Shown here one piece after another: positions 5,827 to 10,965 of a DNA stretch of 10,965 nt. Source of the DNA: a bacterium (GTDB taxonomy: Bacteria; Desulfobacterota; GWC2-55-46); NCBI GenBank assembly GCA_027310325.1, contig DAIDBB010000346.1, positions 1 through 10,965 on the forward strand, in the 5' to 3' direction. Made by a program: the position numbers and the translations under genes. Under the pieces are notes generated by a model. The model saw only the letters and a program-made list of their open reading frames with translations, searched no databases and was not told the DNA's origin. The stretch's first letter is position 1; each line of letters begins with the position of its first letter.

Positions 5827-5992
5827 TTAGGGTGAAATTTATCTTTTTTTCCTCATTACCCTCCCAGTGGAGGCCTCCAAGTATGTAACCGAGGAGGGAG
5901 AAGTTCGTTGTATCGTCAAATGGAAGATTCCACCAGAACCGTTTGGCCTCTTCGCTCTTCTGGGGTGCAGCTGATGAATTTTCATGAGCCAT
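5813..5992 (-). CDS. small hypothetical protein, 59 aa, between nuoN and ispE
   Basis: The reading frame runs from ATG (5992-5990) to TAG (5815-5813). An extended purine-rich site GAGGAGAGG (6007-5999) lies 6 nt before the ATG. The N-terminus (MAHENSSAAPQKSEEAKR, residues 1-18) is hydrophilic. A compact aromatic and hydrophobic core follows (FWWNLPFDDTTNF, then SLLGYILGGLHWEG, residues 19-45), then a charged tail (NEEKK...LNEKK). No signal peptide is seen, and the hydrophobic stretch SLLGYILGGL is too short for a confident membrane helix. The gene begins 14 nt after nuoN and its last 14 nt overlap the start of ispE in another frame, so it fits tightly into the operon. I do not recognise a family. 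Membership in the nuo transcript allows a role near complex I, but that is only positional. Support comes from the good ribosome-binding site, the absence of a gap and the overlap. Confidence 0.72.
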   Translation of the reverse strand: MAHENSSAAPQKSEEAKRFWWNLPFDDTTNFSLLGYILGGLHWEGNEEKKINFTLNEKK

Positions 5993-6007
5993 GACTGACC
6001 TCTCCTC
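5993..6007 (-). promoter_or_regulatory. ribosome-binding site of the 59-aa gene
   Basis: On the minus strand the sequence GAGGAGAGG (6007-5999) precedes ATG 5992 by 6 nt. It starts at the end of the nuoN stop codon. It is one of the better Shine-Dalgarno matches in the window and is the main reason for calling the small gene real. Confidence 0.7.
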
Positions 6008-7464
6008 TACATGAAAAAGGGCTTTATCACTTTAAGGGCTATATCCATAAAAGGCGCCGGATAGACCCCCGTGATGACCGTCCCGATGGCCGTTAAAATG
6101 AGGACTACGCTGTAGGTAGCGCCCATGACGGGAAGGTCTTCGGCATCAGCCCGCTCATTCATGTACATATAGAATATGACCTTGGCGTAGAAAAAGAGCG
6201 CTATCACCGTGCTCAGGACCCCTATAGCGGCAAGCCAGTAATAACGCGCGTTAATGGCGGCAGCGAGTATGAAGAACTTGGCCGTAAACCCGCCTGTCGG
6301 CGGTATCCCGGCAAGGGAGAGAAGGAAGAGCGCCAGAAAAAAAGCCCATAGGGGCCTGGCAGCGGCAAGGCCCCTGTAATCCGAAAGATCCGAACCCCTG
6401 CCGTCCTTCCTGATGAACATGGTTATGACCGCAAAAGCGCCGAGGTTCATGAACGTATAGACGAGGAGATAATAGAGTATTCCGGCGGAACCGATATCGT
6501 TATATACGAGGAGGCCCATGAGCATTACGCCGGCGTGGGCGATGGAGCTATACGCGAGCATCCTAACGATATTTTTCTGCGATATTGCTACAACGCTTCC
6601 GTAGACCATTGTCGCCGCTGAAAGGATCCACAGGAGGTCAACCCAATGGCCGTGAAAGGCCGGAAAAGCGGCCACGAAGACCCTGACAAAGACGGCGAAA
6701 GCCGCAGCCTTGGACCCTACAGAAAGAAAGCCGGCCACCGGCACGGGCGCCCCCTCGTAGGCGTCAGGGGACCAGCTGTGGAACGGAAAGGCTGCGATCT
6801 TGAAGCCGAAGCCGACTATGATAAGGGCAAGCGCCAGGAGGAGAAACGGGCTCTGCGAAGAGAGTCTCGACCCTATCGACGCGATGCCCGTCAGGCTCGT
6901 AGTGCCCGAGAAGCCGTATGCGAATGCGATGCCGTAAAGGAGTATCCCGGAAGAGAGCGCGCCTAAGACAAAGTACTTTAAAGCACCCTCGACGGATTTT
7001 CTGTTATCGACCCTTATCGCTACCAGGACGTAAAAGGAAATCGCCATGGTCTCGAGCCCCACGTAGAGGTTTACGAAGTCGTTGGCGGATGCCATGACCA
7101 TCATCCCGAGTGTTGCGAAAAGCGTAAGGTAGTAGTACTCGCCCCTCTGGATGTTCATCTTTTCCATGTAGTCCATGGATATGAGAACCGTAAAGACAGC
7201 GGAAATAAGGAATATTACGTTAAAGAAGGCTGAAAAGCCGTCGGCTCTTACCATGCCTCCAAAACTCGGAGCCGGGTCTACTGTCATGGCCGCTACGGGA
7301 ATAACCGCCAGGAGCCCAAGGACGCTCAAGTACCCTAAAATGCTCTTATTTTCCTTCTTTACGAAGAAATCAAGGACGAGGATTATAATGGCGACGGCGG
7401 TAAGTATTATCTCCGGCCATATGGTTGAGAAGTTCAGATTTAAAGCGTTAAGGGCGCTTGGCAT
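6007..7464 (-). CDS. nuoN: NADH-quinone oxidoreductase subunit N
   Basis: This is a 485-aa membrane subunit of complex I, the antiporter-like pump nearest the small membrane subunits. Visible family residues are Glu ~138 (GLETMAISFYVL), Lys ~222 (GFGFKIAAFPFHSWSPDAYEGAP), Lys ~252 (SVGSKAAAFAV) and Lys ~396 (GGFTAKFFIL). The Lys in the last position, where NuoM has Glu, is typical of NuoN. The length matches the family (E. coli NuoN is about 485). It starts with ATG only 2 nt after the stop of the second nuoM. The upstream sequence has just a weak AGG, so translation is probably coupled to the preceding gene. It is the last nuo gene here; a small unknown protein follows 14 nt later. Confidence 0.96.
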   Translation of the reverse strand: MPSALNALNLNFSTIWPEIILTAVAIIILVLDFFVKKENKSILGYLSVLGLLAVIPVAAMTVDPAPSFGGMVRADGFSAFFNVIFLISAVFTVLISMDYMEKMNIQRGEYYYLTLFATLGMMVMASANDFVNLYVGLETMAISFYVLVAIRVDNRKSVEGALKYFVLGALSSGILLYGIAFAYGFSGTTSLTGIASIGSRLSSQSPFLLLALALIIVGFGFKIAAFPFHSWSPDAYEGAPVPVAGFLSVGSKAAAFAVFVRVFVAAFPAFHGHWVDLLWILSAATMVYGSVVAISQKNIVRMLAYSSIAHAGVMLMGLLVYNDIGSAGILYYLLVYTFMNLGAFAVITMFIRKDGRGSDLSDYRGLAAARPLWAFFLALFLLSLAGIPPTGGFTAKFFILAAAINARYYWLAAIGVLSTVIALFFYAKVIFYMYMNERADAEDLPVMGATYSVVLILTAIGTVITGVYPAPFMDIALKVIKPFFM

Positions 7465-7466
7465 AC

Positions 7467-9044
7467 CTATTTATCCGTCCTTTCAGCGGCGGAGCGTCCG
7501 CCGAGGGAAGCCACTTTGTTTGTCCCTTCGAGCGCCAGGGCCTTCTTGTAGTTCGTCTCAACCTGGCTTACAAGGTTATTTACCGACGCGTCCATGAACT
7601 TAAGGAACCTTCCAGGGAATAGCCCTATCCAGAATACGAACACCACGAAGGAAACGGCGGTAATGACCTCCCTGGCGCTTAAGTCCTTGAGGGCCCCTTT
7701 ACCTTGGTACACGAAGTCCCCGAGGAAGACCCTCTGGAACATCCACAGAAGGCACACGGCGCCCAGAAGCACACCCGAGGCCGCAAGCACCGCGTAGACG
7801 GTATGCGCCTTGAAGGCGCCGAGAAGGACGAAGAGCTCTCCTATGAAGCCGTTCGTAGCGGGAAAGCCCATCGAGGAAAGTATGATTATTATGAAAAACG
7901 TGCCGTAGACGGGTAGCTTCTTAAATAGCCCGGTGTAGTCGCCAATGGCGCGGCTGTGCGCCCGCTCGTAGATCATGCCGACGAGAAGGAAGAGCGCCCC
8001 GGTTGAGATCCCGTGGTTTATCATCTGAAGGAGCCCGCCCTTAAGCCCTTCAGTATTCAAGGCGAATATACCGAGCATGACGAATCCCATGTGGCTTACG
8101 CTTGAGTAGGCGATTAGTTTCTTTATGTCCTTTTGTGCTAGCGTCAAATAAGCCCCGTAGAGTATCGCGAATATCGATATCCCTATCATCAAGGGTGCGA
8201 ACTCCCTCGTTGCGTTCGGAAGGAGCGGAAGGCTGAACCTGACGAACCCGTAGGTACCGAGCTTAAGGAGAACGGCGGCAAGCACGATACTTCCGGCGGT
8301 AGGCGCGTCGGTGTGCGCGTCCGGCAGCCACGTATGGAGCGGGAACATCGGCACCTTCACCGCGAAACCGAGGAAAAACGCTATGAAGATCCAGAACTGC
8401 AGGGCCGGCGCGAGCGGGTTCTGTAAAAGTATCGTGGAATCAAACGTATATACCCCGGTCAGCCTCCCGTGGTAGAAGTAGAGAGCGAGGATACCAAGGA
8501 GCATAAAGAGGCTGCCTATGAAGGTAAAGAGGAAGAACTTTATCGCGGAATAGAGCCTTCGAGCGCCGCCCCATACCCCGATTATGAATACCATCGGAAT
8601 GAGGACCGCCTCCCAGAAGATGTAGAAGAGAAAGAAGTCCTGGGCCATGAACACCCCGAGTGAGGCCGTCTCCGTATAAAGGAAAAGGGCCATGTAAGCC
8701 TTTACCCGCGTCTTTATGTCGGTCCATGAGGCGAGTATGCAGAGGACCGTTATGAAGGTCGTAAGGAGCACAAGGAGAATGCTGATGCCGTCGACCCCCA
8801 TGAAATAACTCATCCCGAAGCGCTCGATCCAGACGGCCTTTTCCACCCACTGTAATGAGGGGTTGGACGCGTCGAACGTAAAAGGCAGGATTAGCGACAA
8901 AAGGAAGGTCGCTACCGACACCCCGAGGGCTGCCCACTTTATCGCCTCGGTAGCTTCTTTATTGATGAAAAGTATTATAAGTGTAGCCCCCGCGGCCGGG
9001 AGGAACGTTATGAGCGTCAGTATGGGTATACCAGCTACCGTCAT
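7467..9044 (-). CDS. nuoM: NADH-quinone oxidoreductase subunit M, second tandem copy
   Basis: This is a second full-length NuoM-type antiporter-like subunit, also 525 aa, directly downstream of the first. It retains Glu ~145 (FWEAVLIP), Lys ~230 (FAVKVPMFPLHTWLPDAH), Lys ~261 (LLKLGTYG), Glu ~403 (GFIGELFVLLG), and the AYSSVSH and QMINHGISTG blocks. It therefore looks like an active proton channel rather than a relic. It aligns with copy one nearly without gaps but differs along its whole length, so the duplication is old. It starts with ATG behind a strong AAGGAG site at 7-nt spacing, located inside the end of copy one, and overlaps it by 4 nt. TAG is followed after 2 nt by nuoN. The C-terminal ~40 residues are hydrophilic. 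A second NuoM next to NuoL, NuoM and NuoN defines the '2M' type of complex I known from a few lineages. It is distinguished from NuoN by length and motifs. Confidence 0.92.
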   Translation of the reverse strand: MTVAGIPILTLITFLPAAGATLIILFINKEATEAIKWAALGVSVATFLLSLILPFTFDASNPSLQWVEKAVWIERFGMSYFMGVDGISILLVLLTTFITVLCILASWTDIKTRVKAYMALFLYTETASLGVFMAQDFFLFYIFWEAVLIPMVFIIGVWGGARRLYSAIKFFLFTFIGSLFMLLGILALYFYHGRLTGVYTFDSTILLQNPLAPALQFWIFIAFFLGFAVKVPMFPLHTWLPDAHTDAPTAGSIVLAAVLLKLGTYGFVRFSLPLLPNATREFAPLMIGISIFAILYGAYLTLAQKDIKKLIAYSSVSHMGFVMLGIFALNTEGLKGGLLQMINHGISTGALFLLVGMIYERAHSRAIGDYTGLFKKLPVYGTFFIIIILSSMGFPATNGFIGELFVLLGAFKAHTVYAVLAASGVLLGAVCLLWMFQRVFLGDFVYQGKGALKDLSAREVITAVSFVVFVFWIGLFPGRFLKFMDASVNNLVSQVETNYKKALALEGTNKVASLGGRSAAERTDK

Positions 9045-10618
9045 CTTACAACTCCTTTTGCCTGCTGGAGTGTAGCGACATCTTCCCTGGCGGCTTCCGC
9101 GCCAGATGCGCTCCGGGAGCCGTGCGTCTTCATCTTCTCGGCTATGTGGGCGGTTGATGCCGACGCAAGCCTCATGAAAGTCGACGGGTAGATCCCTATC
9201 CAGAGGATAAAGAGTATTATGGGGGATAGAGTTATTATCTCCCTTAAGTTAAGGTCCTTAAGAGACTGGTTCTCTTTTCTTGTGATCTTGCCGAATATGA
9301 CCCGCTGGTACATCCAGAGCATGTAGGCGGCGCCTATTATTACTACGGTCAACCCGATGAGCGACGCTATGGTGCTAAACCTGAAAAGCCCCAGGAAGAC
9401 AAGGAACTCCCCCACGAAACCGTTCGTACCGGGTAGCCCTATCGAGGAGAAGGTTATTATCATGAATAGGACCGAGTATACGGGCATGACCCTGGCGATG
9501 CCGCCGAAATCCGAGATCTGCCTCGTATGCCTCCTCTCGTAAATCATGCCGATTACGAGAAAGAGCCCGCCGGTAGAGATACCGTGGTTTATCATCTGGA
9601 GCACCCCGCCGTCGAGCCCCTGCTGGTTCATGGCGAATATGCCGGCGGTTATGACACCGAGGTGGCTTACGCTTGAGTAGGCGACGAGCTTCTTTACGTC
9701 CTGCTGAGCAAGGGCCAGGAACGCCCCGTAGGTTATGCCTATTATCGCGAGCGCCATTACAAGGGGCGTGAAGGCCCTGCTTGCGTCCGGCAGGAGAGGC
9801 AGATTAAACCTCAAAAAGCCGTATGTGCCCATCTTGAGTAGCACCCCTGCGAGGATTACGCTGCCCGCGGTAGGCGCCTCGACGTGCGCGTCCGGCAGCC
9901 AGGTGTGGAACGGGAATACCGGCACCTTTATGGCAAAACCGAGGAAAAAGGCGATAAAGACCCACCACTGGACGTTATATGGGTAGGTCACCTCGTAGAG
10001 CTTAAGTATATTAAACGTATAGTCCCCGGTGATGGACCCGTGGCCGTAGTAGAGAGCGATGATGCCTACGAGCATGAAAACGCTACCGAAAAGCGTATAG
10101 AGGAAGAACTTGATGTTCGCGTAAAGCCTCCTCTGCCCGCCCCAGACCCCTATGAGGAAGTACATCGGCACGAGCCCGACCTCCCAGAAGACGAAAAAGA
10201 GGATGAAGTCGAGGGACACGAAAACGCCTATCATCCCGGTCTCGAGCAGGAGCATATGGATCATATACTCCTTGACCCGTTCCTCAACGGCAGTCCATGA
10301 GCAGAGCACCGCAAGAATGGAAAGAAGCGTAGTAAGGAGCACCAGGAGAAGGCTTATGCCGTCCATACCGAGGAAATACTCTACACCCACCCCGGGTATC
10401 CAGTTCACCCGCTCGACGAACTGCATCTTGTAGGTCGAGGGGTCGAAATAGACGAGGAGGATGAGCGAGAGGACGAAGTTTATGAGCGTCGTCCCGAGGG
10501 CGACCGAGCGCAGCGCCTCCTTGTGCTCTCCGGAGATGAGAAAGAGTATTATCGCCCCGATGAGCGGGATGTATATGAGAAGCGAAAGTATCGGGAAGTG
10601 AAGCGCATTTTCTATCAT
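9041..10618 (-). CDS. nuoM: NADH-quinone oxidoreductase subunit M, first copy
   Basis: This is a 525-aa polytopic membrane protein of the proton-antiporter family, one of the pumping subunits of complex I. The key channel residues are visible: Glu ~146 in FWEVGLVP, Lys ~231 in FAIKVPVFPFHTWLPDAH, Lys ~262 in LLKMGTYG and Glu ~404 in GFVGEFLVF. The family signatures AYSSVSH and QMINHGISTGG are also present. E. coli NuoM is about 509 aa. The surplus is mostly a hydrophilic tail of ~35 residues after the last membrane segment (from about residue 488). The gene starts with ATG 22 nt after nuoL without a convincing Shine-Dalgarno, and its TGA overlaps the ATG of the second nuoM by 4 nt (ATGA). It lies inside a nuo operon rather than an mrp or hydrogenase operon, which argues for NuoM over MrpD or HyfF. 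Confidence 0.95.
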   Translation of the reverse strand: MIENALHFPILSLLIYIPLIGAIILFLISGEHKEALRSVALGTTLINFVLSLILLVYFDPSTYKMQFVERVNWIPGVGVEYFLGMDGISLLLVLLTTLLSILAVLCSWTAVEERVKEYMIHMLLLETGMIGVFVSLDFILFFVFWEVGLVPMYFLIGVWGGQRRLYANIKFFLYTLFGSVFMLVGIIALYYGHGSITGDYTFNILKLYEVTYPYNVQWWVFIAFFLGFAIKVPVFPFHTWLPDAHVEAPTAGSVILAGVLLKMGTYGFLRFNLPLLPDASRAFTPLVMALAIIGITYGAFLALAQQDVKKLVAYSSVSHLGVITAGIFAMNQQGLDGGVLQMINHGISTGGLFLVIGMIYERRHTRQISDFGGIARVMPVYSVLFMIITFSSIGLPGTNGFVGEFLVFLGLFRFSTIASLIGLTVVIIGAAYMLWMYQRVIFGKITRKENQSLKDLNLREIITLSPIILFILWIGIYPSTFMRLASASTAHIAEKMKTHGSRSASGAEAAREDVATLQQAKGVVR

Positions 10619-10640
10619 AGCGACCGTTAGCCCTTATCTT

Positions 10641-10965
10641 CTAACCGAGAAGGATCCTTCCTATTAATATGATGACTCCCAGTATAAATACAAGGGCGTA
10701 GTTCTGAAGATACCCTGTCTGGAGCCTTCTCCAGACGCCGCTGTTGAACTCAACGAGTGTAGCGAAGGAATTTATTATGCCGTCGACGACATATATATCG
10801 AACTTGTGCGACACCCAGGCTATGAACCTCGTAAACCAACCAGCGCCGTTTACGAGCCAGTCGATAAACGACAGGTCGAACGACAGGCACGCCCTTGCAA
10901 GCCTCCTGGACGGGTCCACTATCAGGGCCCCGTATATCTCGTCGACGTAGTACTTGTTGTAAAGG
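10641..10965 (-). CDS. nuoL: NADH-quinone oxidoreductase subunit L, C-terminal part (5' end outside window)
   Basis: This is the last ~108 residues of a gene entering from the right edge, ending with TAG. NuoL is the distal antiporter-like proton-pumping subunit of respiratory complex I in the cytoplasmic membrane. The reading frame is open to the window edge, and its first visible block, NKYYVDEIYG, is the conserved NuoL block just before the lateral amphipathic helix HL. A long amphipathic stretch follows, then RRLQTG and a final membrane helix (NYALVFILGVIILIGRILLG). In E. coli NuoL, as I remember it, about 52 residues separate the NK block from the last helix; here there are about 81. Two related motifs, FIDWLVNG and VVDGIINS, lie exactly 26 residues apart inside the longer stretch, so the lateral helix looks extended. 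nuoM follows after 22 nt. The identification is firm; the extension rests on a by-eye comparison. Confidence 0.93.
   Translation of the reverse strand, partial: LYNKYYVDEIYGALIVDPSRRLARACLSFDLSFIDWLVNGAGWFTRFIAWVSHKFDIYVVDGIINSFATLVEFNSGVWRRLQTGYLQNYALVFILGVIILIGRILLG

Noticed and set aside
7467..9044. Second NuoM as a cation antiporter (MrpD-like) or hydrogenase subunit
   Set aside because: It is nested between nuoM and nuoN with overlapping and 2-nt junctions, matches the first copy in length and motifs, and no mrp or hydrogenase genes are present.
1..10965. CRISPR array, insertion sequence, prophage or other mobile element
   Set aside because: No direct-repeat arrays, transposase or integrase frames, terminal repeats or truncated genes were seen. 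The tRNA-Gln has no duplicated 3' end that would suggest an attachment site.

Overview
The window is a compact bacterial chromosomal segment in which every supported gene lies on the minus strand, so it is best read from the right end to the left. Base composition is moderately GC-rich and looks even throughout. There are no transposases, integrases, CRISPR arrays, phage genes or broken genes. The gene order ispE - tRNA-Gln(TTG) - prs - rplY - pth - ychF resembles the arrangement I recall from deltaproteobacterial (Desulfobacterota-like) genomes. Together with the unusual complex I described below, this suggests a Gram-negative bacterium of that kind or a Nitrospirota-like lineage. The lineage is an inference, not something read directly.

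Right part (10965-6007): the distal end of a respiratory complex I (nuo) operon. It holds the C-terminus of nuoL, two consecutive full-length nuoM genes of identical length (525 aa each) and nuoN. The genes are almost gapless: 22 nt, then a 4-nt ATGA overlap, then 2 nt. Both NuoM copies keep the glutamate and lysines that define the proton channel. The visible part of NuoL has an unusually long lateral-helix segment, with an ID/VD motif recurring at a 26-residue interval. Together these match the known but uncommon '2M' complex I, which has an extra antiporter-like subunit and a stretched NuoL lateral helix.

Middle (5992-4969): a 59-aa unrecognised small protein starts 14 nt after nuoN behind a good ribosome-binding site. 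It overlaps the start of ispE (MEP-pathway isoprenoid synthesis) by 14 nt. IspE has no Shine-Dalgarno of its own, so it is probably translated by coupling.

Left-middle (4896-3106): tRNA-Gln, prs (PRPP synthase) and rplY (long-form ribosomal protein bL25), ending in a hairpin terminator. Next comes a 182-bp spacer with two more strong inverted repeats, then pth (peptidyl-tRNA hydrolase) and ychF (ribosome-associated ATPase), with a weaker hairpin/T-run at the ychF stop.

Left (1189-90): a candidate sigma70 promoter with a perfect TTGACA box drives nadD (NAD synthesis) and rsfS (ribosome silencing factor). RsfS most likely starts at a CTG codon. Positions 1-89 hold no gene I can support. Functionally the left two thirds is a translation and nucleotide-cofactor housekeeping cluster: tRNA, bL25, Pth, YchF and RsfS, with PRPP and NAD supply. 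It sits downstream of the energy-conserving nuo operon.
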